A stretch of DNA of 22,161 nucleotides from CAKSQF01 sp964569225 (GTDB lineage: Bacteria > Bacillota > Clostridia > Oscillospirales > CAG-272). Positions 7,701 to 15,382 of this stretch are shown piece after piece. Location of the stretch: contig CAZMTU010000028.1 in NCBI GenBank assembly GCA_964569225.1, positions 1-22,161 of the forward strand. The letters run 5' to 3'. Each line of letters opens with the position of its first letter. The stretch's first letter is position 1. Position numbers and translations under genes: made by a program. The notes under the pieces were generated by a model that saw only the letters and a program-made list of their open reading frames with translations, did no database searches and was not told the DNA's origin.

Positions 7701-9145
7701 GTGATTTTGCAGGTAGCTGCGGAAAGCCCGGTGGTTTCAATATCGAATACACAGAACTCATCTTCCGCAAAGCGCACCGACGCAGCTCCATAAACCGCCC
7801 GAGCGGTATCGTCTACATAGTAGGCTTCCATACCGTAGAGAATTTTGACATTCTTCTTTGCGGCGAGATCCTTCATCAGCGGATATGCCTGCACATTGCC
7901 ATGATCGGTGACGGCAATTGCCTCCCATCCCCATCGTTCCGCTGTTTCAACCACAAATTCAGGAAAAATAAGGGCGTCCATGGTGGACAAGTTGGTATGA
8001 AGGTGCAGCTCCACCCGCTTTTCCGGTGCATAATCCATCCGTTCAATTTTGCCGATCTTCATCATGCCGACAGGCGTCATCACCGGCTCGTTATCGAATT
8101 TATCAATCTTTACGTTTCCATAGACCGCCAACGTCAAATTATAAAAAGTAACCACCTTAGCAATGCCGCGGGAAATGGTACGTCCGCTCTTAGAAATCAG
8201 CTTGTCCAGCGGGGTACCTTCTTCTTTATCCAGCACCAGCTTTAGATTAATGGAAGCATCGTTGTCTGTGATCCCCACGGTGAGGATAAGCTTGTCGCCC
8301 CCTCTGGTTTCTTTGACCTCATAAGAACATACCTGCCCCAACAGACAGACATTTTTCGCTTGACCGGTTATCTGCCGCAGCGGCGTAGGGCGAATCTCAA
8401 AATCTCTCCCCCAAAGCGGTTCAGGAGCCGATGTATCAAAAATCATGTGCCCAATCTCAAAGGTTGTTCCCTTCTCGCAAAAATGTTCTTCCTCTTGATA
8501 TAGGCTTTGCACCAAAGGCTTTCTGGCTTCTTCCTCGGCTTTTTGAGCGGCTTCTTCTTCCTTGCGGCGAAGCTCTGCCGCTTCTCTCGCAGCCGTTTCG
8601 CTGACCGAACGGATCCCCGCCAGCTTATTCATCTGCTCCACCTGAAAGGTATCATAAAGCACATCCGGCTTGCCGTTGCTGATAATATTCACCGGCACTT
8701 CCAATCCGAATTCACTCCGAATAATGCCCGACATAATCTCTGGCGTCCCCGCTTTGCAGACCAGTGCCACTCCTCCGGCAGCAAAACCGATCTCTATAGT
8801 ATAGCCATCCCCGCTTTTCTTTACCGAATAATCCCGGAAAAAGCCGTTCGTGACATAACCGATTCGATGCGCTTCTTGCACTACCTCATGCAGATAACCG
8901 TCGAAAAACAGATCCGACGGATAGTGCGGCAGAATCCTCACCATGTTCAGTTCATAAGCGGCAGCGATCCCCTCCTCGATACGGTAAAGCTGCTTTTTAG
9001 GCAGAATCTGACTAAATCTCATATTGATTTCTATCATTCGACGCGCTTTATCCGCGCGGAAGCTGAAGTCCTCCACTCTCGTTAAAATCTCCCGATCCGC
9101 GTCGGCAGCAGGCTGATACCGCTCAAATTTTGTAAGGAATTGCAT
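4703..9145 (-). CDS. polC: DNA polymerase III alpha subunit, PolC type
   Basis: This is the main replicative polymerase of low-GC Gram-positives, with built-in proofreading. The 1480-residue product is full length for the family. In order: an N-terminal domain and a charged Glu/Ala/Lys/Arg linker (about 190-215); an OB fold (about 255-350); a PHP domain starting at ELHLHTN (about 379-385) with VTDHGN (412-417); an inserted DEDDh exonuclease with FDIETTG (467-473), HNASFD (548-553) and HRASDDAE (606-613); then the C-family polymerase core with GSRGSVGSS (about 925-933), a zinc ribbon (Cys 953, 956, 978, 981) and the palm motif PDIDLNFSGE with paired Asp (about 1007 and 1009). Start is the ATG at 9145 with AAAGGAG 7 nt upstream; a GTG 45 nt further out lacks support. 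It is the last gene of the uppS-polC run; no clear terminator is visible after it. Confidence 0.98.
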   Translation of the reverse strand: MQFLTKFERYQPAADADREILTRVEDFSFRADKARRMIEINMRFSQILPKKQLYRIEEGIAAAYELNMVRILPHYPSDLFFDGYLHEVVQEAHRIGYVTNGFFRDYSVKKSGDGYTIEIGFAAGGVALVCKAGTPEIMSGIIRSEFGLEVPVNIISNGKPDVLYDTFQVEQMNKLAGIRSVSETAAREAAELRRKEEEAAQKAEEEARKPLVQSLYQEEEHFCEKGTTFEIGHMIFDTSAPEPLWGRDFEIRPTPLRQITGQAKNVCLLGQVCSYEVKETRGGDKLILTVGITDNDASINLKLVLDKEEGTPLDKLISKSGRTISRGIAKVVTFYNLTLAVYGNVKIDKFDNEPVMTPVGMMKIGKIERMDYAPEKRVELHLHTNLSTMDALIFPEFVVETAERWGWEAIAVTDHGNVQAYPLMKDLAAKKNVKILYGMEAYYVDDTARAVYGAASVRFAEDEFCVFDIETTGLSAATCKITEIGAVLVKGGKVLDTFNTFADPEGHIPENITELTGITDEMVAGAPSQKEAVEAFLAFAGDRLLIAHNASFDTGFIRKCCEDNHIPFPNAYLDTVALSHYVNPELKKHKLDSLADYFGLGDFNHHRASDDAEMLSYIFFKMCDKLREEGIHTLDEMSIAMADKANPLRLKPYHMIIFAKDMVGLKNLYKLVSKSYLDYFHRVPRIPRSALTSMRDGLIIGSACEAGELFSAIVQGKPQAEIEEIASFYDYLEIQPICNNRFLVANGTVADDEGLRELNRKVVALGEKLHKPVCATCDSHFLNPEDEIYRKILLKGMKFSDGDKDVGLYLRTTEEMLEEFSYLGKEKAYEVVVTNTRAIAAQIEKIKPIPDGSYTPKMDGAEEDLQRLCWDRAADWYGFEGKIPELVEKRLSKELKSIIENGFAVLYMIAQKLVWYSESQGYLVGSRGSVGSSFVATMAGISEVNPLPPHYRCPNCKYNEFITDGSVGSGFDLPEKNCPHCGTRMIPDGHDIPFETFLGFYGDKSPDIDLNFSGEVQGRVHKYTEELFGAENVFRAGTLGTLASKTAYGYVMKYLDEKHITVNRAEINRLVNGCVGVKRTTGQHPGGIVVIPKEYSVYDFTPVQHPADDPNSDIVTTHFAFSYLHDTILKLDELGHDMPTKYKWLEKYSGLSVMDVPMNDPEVYDLFLSVKPLGLKPGDIDCNVGTWGLPEFGTRFVQKMLEEAKPHTFADLLQISGLSHGTDVWTGNAQDLIAEGICTISEVVGTRDSIMLTLIRYGVDNAHSFKIMESVRKGKGLTPEWEAEMREHNVPDWYIGSCKKIKYMFPKAHAAAYNMSAIRLGWFKVHRPLVFYCAYFTVAPGGFDATIVLKGRSAVKKEMEEIDKKTLAKTATAKDADTLTALQLVDESMARGIKYLPIDLYKSGAKEFLPENGRVRVPFSSLPGLGDAAAEKIIQARQEGEFFSREELQLRAGLSKSIMQLLDENHVLDGLSETNQISLF

Positions 9146-9299
9146 TGATTTTCTCCTTTGAACTGCTAAAAAAGCGCCTTTGATCCCCACTTTAATAAAA
9201 GGAACACTTAAATTGACAGAATCTACTATAATATACGGAAACTAAAAATGGATTGCGGAAGCAGACAGTTGAAAGCAAACGGATCCGAAACAGCATTCA

Positions 9300-10373
9300 T
9301 TAAATTCTGTTCACTTCTTCCACCAGCGCATCAATGATCCGTTCCTCGGACAGCTTTGCTACCACTTCGCCTTTTTTGAAGAGGAGCGCTTCTCCCATAC
9401 CGCCGGCAATACCGATATCGGCATCCTTCGCTTCCCCAGGACCGTTCACTACGCAGCCCATAATCGCCACCTTCACCCGACGGGAAGGATGAAGCTCACT
9501 CATGCGGGCCTCGAATTGCCCCGCAAGCCCGATCAGATCAATTTTGGTACGTCCGCAGGTAGGACAGGACACGATCTCCACTCTCTGGCGCTCATTCAAC
9601 CCCAGCGCGGAGAGAATCGCCCGTCCCCGTTCCACTTCCAGCACGGGATCGGCGGTCAGCGAAACCCGAAGGGTATCCCCAATACCTGCAGTAAGCAATG
9701 CCCCGATGCCAACCGCGCTTTTCACGGTTCCCATTTTTTCACCGCCCGCTTCAGTGACCCCTAAATGAATAGGATATCCGCAGGCAGCCGCTACCAAACG
9801 GTTAGCGGTAATCATACGCCAAACGTCGGACGATTTAATTGCCACAATAATTTGATCAAAATCAAAGCGCTCCAGCGCCCGAACATTTTCAAGGGCGCTT
9901 TCCGCCAATGCTTCGCCGGTAGGCGCGCCGTATTTTGCCAGTACCGCTCTATCCAATGAGCCACTGTTTACTCCGATTCGAATGGGAATGTTCCGCAAAC
10001 GGCAATGATCGGCTACCGCCTTCACGCGATCCGCGTCGCCGATATTGCCCGGATTCACCCGAATTTTATCCGCCCCGGCATCCGCAGCGGCAATCGCCAA
10101 TTTATAATTAAAATGAATATCCGCCACGATTGGCATGGTGATATCCGATTGCTTCAGCTTCGCCAGTGTGCGGACGGCGGCTTGATCCGGTACTGTCATA
10201 CGCACAATATCACAGCCGGCGGCTTCCAGCGCCTTCATCTGCGCATAGGTGGCGCAAAAATCACCGCTGTCGGTATTGCTCATGGATTGCACCGGAATAG
10301 GTGATTCGCCCCCGATGGCAACCGTGCCTACCCAAATGGTTTGGGTTTTTCGTCTGAGCGTATCAAATTCCAT
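9300..10373 (-). CDS. ispG: 4-hydroxy-3-methylbut-2-enyl diphosphate synthase (MEP pathway)
   Basis: IspG (GcpE) is the [4Fe-4S] enzyme that reduces methylerythritol cyclodiphosphate to HMBPP, the penultimate MEP step. The 357-residue product has an N-terminal TIM-barrel half (VQSMSNTDSGD, VADIHFNYKLA, IRVNPGNIGD). Its C-terminal half carries cluster ligands SCPTCGRTKID (Cys270, Cys273) and IMGCVVNGPGEAKDADIG (Cys306, with Glu314). This is the short bacterial form without the plant insertion. The ATG at 10373 has AGGAAG (complement of 10381-10386) 7 nt upstream; the ATG at 10391 lies before this site and is less likely. It sits 62 nt after rseP and 154 nt before polC. With dxr and uppS nearby, the locus covers entry, a late step and a major use of isoprenoids. 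Confidence 0.97.
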   Translation of the reverse strand: MEFDTLRRKTQTIWVGTVAIGGESPIPVQSMSNTDSGDFCATYAQMKALEAAGCDIVRMTVPDQAAVRTLAKLKQSDITMPIVADIHFNYKLAIAAADAGADKIRVNPGNIGDADRVKAVADHCRLRNIPIRIGVNSGSLDRAVLAKYGAPTGEALAESALENVRALERFDFDQIIVAIKSSDVWRMITANRLVAAACGYPIHLGVTEAGGEKMGTVKSAVGIGALLTAGIGDTLRVSLTADPVLEVERGRAILSALGLNERQRVEIVSCPTCGRTKIDLIGLAGQFEARMSELHPSRRVKVAIMGCVVNGPGEAKDADIGIAGGMGEALLFKKGEVVAKLSEERIIDALVEEVNRI

Positions 10374-10435
10374 AGCTCGCCTTCCTCTCATTTTTGAAAT
10401 ACATCCTTATTCAACTATAAACCGTTTTAATCAAC

Positions 10436-11605
10436 TTACTTCTGAAAAAGCTTTAAAATGTCCTTGCCTGTAATAATTACCATAAAAAGCAGCAGGATTG
10501 CCAATCCGGTCATATGAATTTTTCCTTCTAATTGGCGGGGAATCGGTCTGCGGAAAATCAATTCGACCAGTTGGAAAAAGAATCGTCCGCCATCCAGCGC
10601 CGGAATTGGCAGCAGATTGACAATGCCTAAATTTACGGTAATGATCTGCACCAAATAAATAAAGCTGGTAAAACCGTTTGATACCGCATTGCCGATTTCC
10701 TTGGTAACACCTACCGGTCCGGACACCTGATCGGTACTCACTCGACCGGTTATCAAATCAATAATCCCATCCCACACCTGCCGCACGGCAAGACGCAGAT
10801 AACCGAAGGATTGCTTCAACACATTAATCGGGTTTTTGGACACTCTCGTCACCTTAAAATCCATACTGCCCAGCACCATCCCCTGTTCTTCCTCGGTACC
10901 AAAGGTTATACCGGTCAATTCGATTTTCTCTCCCCCCGACCAAGAAGAAATTACCCCTTCTTTGTCGCGTACGAAGCTTACGCCCCGTCGGATAGTCAGA
11001 TCAACCGGTTCATTGCCGTCATGCAGAATTGCGTAGACTAATTCCATATATCCGGTTACCCGTTTGCCGTTTACATGCGTGATTACATCGCCGGGCATCA
11101 ACCCCTGTGTCTGTGAAATGGCGTTTTCATTGAATTCCGCTACGATCGAACCGCCCAATGCCTCGCTGGTACAGACAAAAACCACCGACAGCACAAGTCC
11201 TAATAGCAAATTCATTAACGCGCCGGCTGCAGTAATAATCATCCGCTGCCATACGGGTTTGTTGCAAAGCGCTCTTGGATCGGGAACCGGCTCGCTTAAT
11301 TCGAAGATTTCTGCATCTCCGTCCGCATTCGCTGCTTCCAAACCGTCATGTTCGTTCGTTGACGCACGCCGCGCGGTCGTCCCATCGTCATCTTCGCCTG
11401 CCATAGAAACAAAGCCGCCGAAGGGCAGCAATCGCCATGAATAGGCAATTCCCGTCTTTTTGGAGGTGTAAGACAGCACTTTCGGTCCCATACCAATCGA
11501 AAACTCCAAAATATGCACATCAAACAGCCGGGCAGTCAGATAATGCCCCAACTCATGAATGAAAATCAAAAGCCCGAATGCCAAAATAGCGATAAGAATA
11601 CTCAA
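10436..11605 (-). CDS. rseP: site-2 intramembrane zinc metalloprotease RseP/RasP
   Basis: This membrane protease cuts anti-sigma factors and remnant signal peptides within the bilayer. From the chosen TTG start the product has 389 residues. It has a first helix carrying zinc-binding HELGH (17-21), the conserved EFSIGMGPK loop (about 34-42), a PDZ domain (about 190-260), and the last helices with NLLPIPALDGG, whose Asp338 is the third zinc ligand. A polar acidic stretch at about 70-110 interrupts the cytosolic loop before NKPVWQRMIITAAGALMN and looks like a low-complexity insertion. No ATG is available. The TTG at 11605 puts HELGH at the usual distance from the N-terminus; a TTG at 11692 would add 29 residues without a ribosome site. 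AAAGGG lies 12 nt before 11605, so initiation looks weak. Confidence 0.93.
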   Translation of the reverse strand: MSILIAILAFGLLIFIHELGHYLTARLFDVHILEFSIGMGPKVLSYTSKKTGIAYSWRLLPFGGFVSMAGEDDDGTTARRASTNEHDGLEAANADGDAEIFELSEPVPDPRALCNKPVWQRMIITAAGALMNLLLGLVLSVVFVCTSEALGGSIVAEFNENAISQTQGLMPGDVITHVNGKRVTGYMELVYAILHDGNEPVDLTIRRGVSFVRDKEGVISSWSGGEKIELTGITFGTEEEQGMVLGSMDFKVTRVSKNPINVLKQSFGYLRLAVRQVWDGIIDLITGRVSTDQVSGPVGVTKEIGNAVSNGFTSFIYLVQIITVNLGIVNLLPIPALDGGRFFFQLVELIFRRPIPRQLEGKIHMTGLAILLLFMVIITGKDILKLFQK

Positions 11606-11767
11606 TGGTTTGACCAGCCCTTTCTTATTTTCTGCTAATGCTTTTATACCCAGCAATAAAAGCACTTGTGTACCGGATTTTTTCACAATCAAATCAGCAA
11701 TTGGTATTTCGCACAGTCGGCAACAGTCCTGTCAGTACACTTATCCATGCACATTGACCGAATTTAT

Positions 11768-12919
11768 TTACCGTACCAGCTCCCGCACACGCCGCCCCGC
11801 CTCCTGATTAGCCCCAAGCAGTGTTTCCAAATCAGGTGAGGGGATATTTCTATAAGTATGCACGACTTCTTCGGTCAAATCTGCAATTTGATAAAATTTT
11901 ATTTTTTCTTCCAGAAAAAGCGCCACAGCTTCATCATTTGCCCCATGAAAAACCGATGGCAGCACACCGCCGCGCGCCATGACATAAGCCGCCAGGCGCA
12001 GCGGCTTAAAGGTTTCCGTGTCCGGACGGTAAAAAGTCAGCTTTCCAATAGCGGCAAGATCAGTTCGTTCCGCTGCTTCGGCACGCTCCGGATAACTGAG
12101 AGCATAGCGAATACACATGCGCATATCAGGTTTTGACATCTGGGCAATCATAGCGCCATCCACATATTCTACCAGCGAATGAACCACACTTTCCCGATGA
12201 ATCACCGTATCGATCTTCTCTGCCGGCAAGTCAAACAGCCAAGCGGCTTCAATCATTTCAAACGCTTTATTAGCGAGCGTTGCACTGTCCACCGTGATTT
12301 TACGCCCCATTTTCCATGTGGGATGATTCAGCGCCTCACTGATTGTGACCCGCATCAGCTCATCTCTGCTTCTGCCAAAAAAGGGACCGCCGGACGCAGT
12401 AAGGATCAACCTTGATACTTCACTTTTCCGACCTGCCTGTAAACACTGAAAAATGGCGCAATGCTCACTGTCAATCGGCAGCACCGGAACGCGCTTCTGT
12501 TTCGCCAGTGCCATAACCTCTCCGCCCGCGATAACCAACGATTCCTTATTGGCAAGCGCCAAATGCTTTCCCGCCTTTAAAACGGCAAGAGTGGGTGCCA
12601 GTCCCGCCCCGCCGATAATGGCGTTGACTACTGTATCTCCTTCCAGCATAGCGATCATATCAAGAATGGCCTGACTGCCTGACAGGACCCGGGTAGAAGT
12701 ATCCGCCACCTTTATCCGAAGCGATCGCGCCGCTGCTTCATCCGCCATAACCGCAAATCGGGGAGCAAACTCCAAAATCTGCGCCGCAATGGTATCTACA
12801 TCCCGGTTGGCGGTAAGCGCTTCTACCTGAATACTATGAGCCCGGCATACGTCTAATGTCTGCCTTCCAATAGAGCCTGTGGATCCTAATACCGCTATAG
12901 TCTTGTTGATTCTTCGCAT
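11768..12919 (-). CDS. dxr: 1-deoxy-D-xylulose-5-phosphate reductoisomerase
   Basis: Dxr (IspC) makes 2-C-methyl-D-erythritol 4-phosphate from DXP with NADPH, the first committed MEP step and the target of fosmidomycin. The 383-residue product is of normal length. Visible are the Rossmann motif AVLGSTGSIGRQT (about 9-21), ANKESLVIAGG (123-133), the metal and substrate region PIDSEHCAIFQ with Asp150 and Glu152, NHPTWKMG (His200), NKAFEMIEAAWLFD with Glu221, and HRESVVHSLVEY. The ATG at 12919 has no strong Shine-Dalgarno sequence, and a 7-bp hairpin lies 15-33 nt before it, so translation may be coupled or modulated. It follows cdsA by 86 nt and precedes rseP by about 160 nt. Confidence 0.97.
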   Translation of the reverse strand: MRRINKTIAVLGSTGSIGRQTLDVCRAHSIQVEALTANRDVDTIAAQILEFAPRFAVMADEAAARSLRIKVADTSTRVLSGSQAILDMIAMLEGDTVVNAIIGGAGLAPTLAVLKAGKHLALANKESLVIAGGEVMALAKQKRVPVLPIDSEHCAIFQCLQAGRKSEVSRLILTASGGPFFGRSRDELMRVTISEALNHPTWKMGRKITVDSATLANKAFEMIEAAWLFDLPAEKIDTVIHRESVVHSLVEYVDGAMIAQMSKPDMRMCIRYALSYPERAEAAERTDLAAIGKLTFYRPDTETFKPLRLAAYVMARGGVLPSVFHGANDEAVALFLEEKIKFYQIADLTEEVVHTYRNIPSPDLETLLGANQEAGRRVRELVR

Positions 12920-12933
12920 ATTGATCTAACCAG

Positions 12934-12952
12934 CGCTTTTTCAGCAAAAGCG
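12934..12952. repeat. small inverted repeat in the dxr leader
   Basis: CGCTTTT (12934-12940) and AAAAGCG (12946-12952) form a perfect 7-bp stem with a 5-nt loop. No T run follows on the minus strand, so it is not a simple terminator. It lies 15 nt before the dxr start codon, in the position usually taken by a ribosome binding site, which is otherwise weak here. Confidence 0.5.
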
Positions 12953-13005
12953 TCCAATCCCTTCCAAGAACTTTTGTTTACGCAATACAGTTGGCTTTGA
13001 GTATT

Positions 13006-13827
13006 TTATCGAAACAGCGGAAATATATCAGACAAAAGATAGATACAAGGAGCTGTTGCCAGCACACTGTCAAAGCGGTCCAATACACCGCCGTGACCTG
13101 GAAATACCCAGCCATAATCCTTGATATGATATTTCCGTTTCACCAAGGAGGCGATGAGATCGCCTAACATGGAAACAATACTGACCAATGCGCCCGAAAC
13201 TGCCATCCATATATAATAGGGCTTCAATTCACTGATCCTGCTCACCACAAATCCAAAAACAAGAAAGGTAACTACACAAGTCAAAACACCGCCGACAGCG
13301 CCTTCAATTGTTTTTTTAGGCGATACATCCGGAATCAGTTTATGCTTGCCGAAGAAAACACCGGTAAAATAAGCGCCGGTATCGGTAAGCCACGCGGAAA
13401 GGAAGATCAACAGGTAAAGATATTGCCCTGTTTTCGCCTGACGTAAGATCAGCACCGAGGAAAACCCGTATATAATGTAGAAAGCCATAACAAGCGCCAC
13501 GGCTGTATCTCCCAGCGGCAGCGTTCCTTTGGAAAAAACCGATGTTGCAAGCATATAAAAAACAAGAATAAAAAATAACCGAGTCAAAACCAAAGAAAAT
13601 TTGACCTCGCCTTTAAAGATCCATATAATTGCCATACAGATGCCAGCCGCCACATAAATAGGCACAGTGGTCATGTTATTTTTCATTCCCACACAGGCAA
13701 ACAGCTCATACAGCGCGATCAATGTCAGCAGCGCAAATGCAATCGGGAAAACGATAGTGTCTGAGAAGACCAGTATCGGAATAAATATAAGAATAGCGAT
13801 CGCCGCCGTGATAATTCGTTGTTTCAT
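13006..13827 (-). CDS. cdsA: phosphatidate cytidylyltransferase (CDP-diglyceride synthase)
   Basis: CdsA converts phosphatidic acid and CTP to CDP-diacylglycerol, the precursor of bacterial phospholipids, in the cytoplasmic membrane. The 273-residue product is a polytopic protein with about eight hydrophobic segments. Its C-terminus carries the family signature, from Ser227 in ASLVKRKYHIKDYG through FPGHGGVLDRFDS (to about 254). The upstream motif SPKKTIEGAVGG is also typical. The start is the ATG at 13827; GGAT lies just before it and no longer in-frame start is plausible. It follows uppS by 43 nt and precedes dxr by 86 nt, the usual Firmicutes order. Confidence 0.97.
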   Translation of the reverse strand: MKQRIITAAIAILIFIPILVFSDTIVFPIAFALLTLIALYELFACVGMKNNMTTVPIYVAAGICMAIIWIFKGEVKFSLVLTRLFFILVFYMLATSVFSKGTLPLGDTAVALVMAFYIIYGFSSVLILRQAKTGQYLYLLIFLSAWLTDTGAYFTGVFFGKHKLIPDVSPKKTIEGAVGGVLTCVVTFLVFGFVVSRISELKPYYIWMAVSGALVSIVSMLGDLIASLVKRKYHIKDYGWVFPGHGGVLDRFDSVLATAPCIYLLSDIFPLFR

Positions 13828-13870
13828 AAATCATCCATGCCTTTCTTTGCGGTCAACCGCCGCAAAAAAG

Positions 13871-14617
13871 TTACTTAATACCGCCGAAATTCCGTCGGCG
13901 GGCATAAAAATCCCGGATCGCTTCGTCAATATTCCGGGGACCGAAATCCGGCCAAAGCACCTTTGTAAAATAAAATTCCGCATATGCTGACTGCCAAAGA
14001 AGAAAATTCGAAAGCCGCCGTTCGTTTGCGGTTCGGATAATTAAATCAGGCGGCGGCGACAGTCGGGTATATAAATGAGCTTCTATATCCGCTTCGGTTA
14101 TTTCTAACCCATGAGAACGGAGGGCATTCCTATCCTGTTTAGCAGCTATTTCAGCAATGGCAGTATTCACCGCGTGAAGCAATTCATCTCTGCCCCCATA
14201 ATTCATCGCAATGTTCAGAATCAACTGTCCATTAGCGGAGGTTTGCTCCAAATGTTCCATTTTGGCTCGCAATGCATTCGGAAAAGGGGTTTTATCGCCC
14301 AAAAAAATGATTTGGACATCGTTTTCGGCAAGCTCGGACAGCGCCTCATCAATATAGTCATTCAGCAGCCCCAAAATGGCGTCTACTTCTTCTTTTGGGC
14401 GCCGCCAATTCTCGGTTGAAAAGGCGTAAACTGTCATATGCTGAAGTCCGATAGTCGAACAGTAACGCACCGCTTCTTTGAAAGATTTAGCGCCCGCCTT
14501 ATGCCCATAGCTTCTCGGCATTCCACGCCTTTTGGCCCATCTGCCGTTACCGTCCATAATAAACGCAATGTGCTGAAGCCGCTCATCGCACCTAACCGGC
14601 TGTTTTTTTCCAAACAT
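13871..14617 (-). CDS. uppS: undecaprenyl diphosphate synthase (cis-prenyltransferase)
   Basis: UppS extends farnesyl diphosphate with eight isopentenyl units to the C55 lipid carrier for peptidoglycan and other wall polymers. The 248-residue product from the ATG at 14617 shows HIAFIMDGNGRWAKRRG with catalytic Asp22 (about 16-32), GHKAGAKS, YAFSTENWRRP, MNYGGRDEL, and the C-terminal RTANERRLSNFLLWQ followed by YAEFYF. Most family members have RTSGE or RTGGE where this one has RTANE, a mild change near the diphosphate site. The frame is open to an ATG at 14701, but those 28 extra residues have no ribosome site and would exceed family length; AGAGGAA lies 11-12 nt upstream of 14617. The MEP genes dxr and ispG downstream supply its substrates. 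Confidence 0.95.
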   Translation of the reverse strand: MFGKKQPVRCDERLQHIAFIMDGNGRWAKRRGMPRSYGHKAGAKSFKEAVRYCSTIGLQHMTVYAFSTENWRRPKEEVDAILGLLNDYIDEALSELAENDVQIIFLGDKTPFPNALRAKMEHLEQTSANGQLILNIAMNYGGRDELLHAVNTAIAEIAAKQDRNALRSHGLEITEADIEAHLYTRLSPPPDLIIRTANERRLSNFLLWQSAYAEFYFTKVLWPDFGPRNIDEAIRDFYARRRNFGGIK

Positions 14618-14715
14618 ACACGTTTCCGTTCCTCTTTTTAAAATGAGGGGCATTGCCGCTTTAATCGCCCCAAAGAGCATTCCTGCAATCCAACCTGCCA
14701 TTGCGCAATAGAGAA

Positions 14716-14764
14716 TAGATATAACAAAAGGGCAACCGGGTTGCCCTCTGTACTGTTATATCTA
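14716..14764 (-). terminator. nested-hairpin terminator after frr
   Basis: The inner stem AGGGCAACC (14729-14737) pairs with GGTTGCCCT (14739-14747). On the minus strand it is followed by TTTTGTTAT, a usable T tract. A second, outer pair of perfect 11-bp arms (14716-14726 and 14754-14764, TAGATATAACA and TGTTATATCTA) surrounds it. It sits about 64 nt after the frr stop and should separate pyrH-frr from uppS, fully or partly. Confidence 0.65.
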
Positions 14765-14827
14765 AACTCAAGGTCAACTGCTTCACCCGTTTTACAGAAA
14801 AATACGGTTTAGCCCGACTGCTCAGCT

Positions 14828-15382
14828 TCAGATAGACATAATCTCTTCTTTTTTTTGCTCAGTAATAGAGTCGATCTGCTTAATATATTTATCGGTCAGA
14901 TCCTGTACCAGCTTATCGGAAGATTTCAGTTCATCCTCGGTCATTTCACCGTTCTTTTTCATTTCCTTGCTCTTGTCATTGGCCTCTCGTCTAAGATTAC
15001 GAATCGCAACCTTTGCCTCGTCTCCGTACTTCTGCACCTGTTTTGCCAGTTCTTTTCTGCGCTGTTCAGTAAGCTGCGGAAAAGTCAGCCGAATAACACT
15101 GCCGTCATTTTGAGGAGGGATCCCAATATCAGAAGTATTAATCGCCTTTTCAATAGCCTTCAGCGTAGTCTTGTCCCACGGTTGGATCACCAGAGTCTTG
15201 GCATCTGACGCCTTCACCTGAGCAATATCCTTGATCTTGCTGGGCGCACCGTAATATTCTACGGTCAGCTTATCCAACACTGCCGCGTTCGCCTTTCCTG
15301 CCCGAATGGTGGCGAGGGTTTCCTGATATGCGGAAATGGATTTTTTCATTTTCTCTTCATAAGGTTTAATATCAATTTTCAT
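14828..15382 (-). CDS. frr: ribosome recycling factor
   Basis: RRF splits the post-termination ribosome together with EF-G. The 184-residue product is the standard length. It has the three-helix bundle ends (the N-terminal helix from KPYEEKMKKSISAYQETLAT to IRAGKANAAVL, and the C-terminal helices) and the small domain with VEYYGAPSKIKDIAQV, PWDKTTLKAIEKAI, and IRLTFPQLTEQRRKEL. The start ATG at 15382 shares its A with the TGA stop of pyrH (a one-base overlap), and AAGGAAGG lies upstream inside pyrH, so translation is probably coupled. Followed by the nested-hairpin terminator. Confidence 0.98.
   Translation of the reverse strand: MKIDIKPYEEKMKKSISAYQETLATIRAGKANAAVLDKLTVEYYGAPSKIKDIAQVKASDAKTLVIQPWDKTTLKAIEKAINTSDIGIPPQNDGSVIRLTFPQLTEQRRKELAKQVQKYGDEAKVAIRNLRREANDKSKEMKKNGEMTEDELKSSDKLVQDLTDKYIKQIDSITEQKKEEIMSI

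Noticed and set aside
9191..9299. TTGACA at about 9214 and TATAAT at about 9228 on the plus strand
   Set aside because: The spacing is only 8 bp and no plus-strand gene follows; not a working promoter pair.
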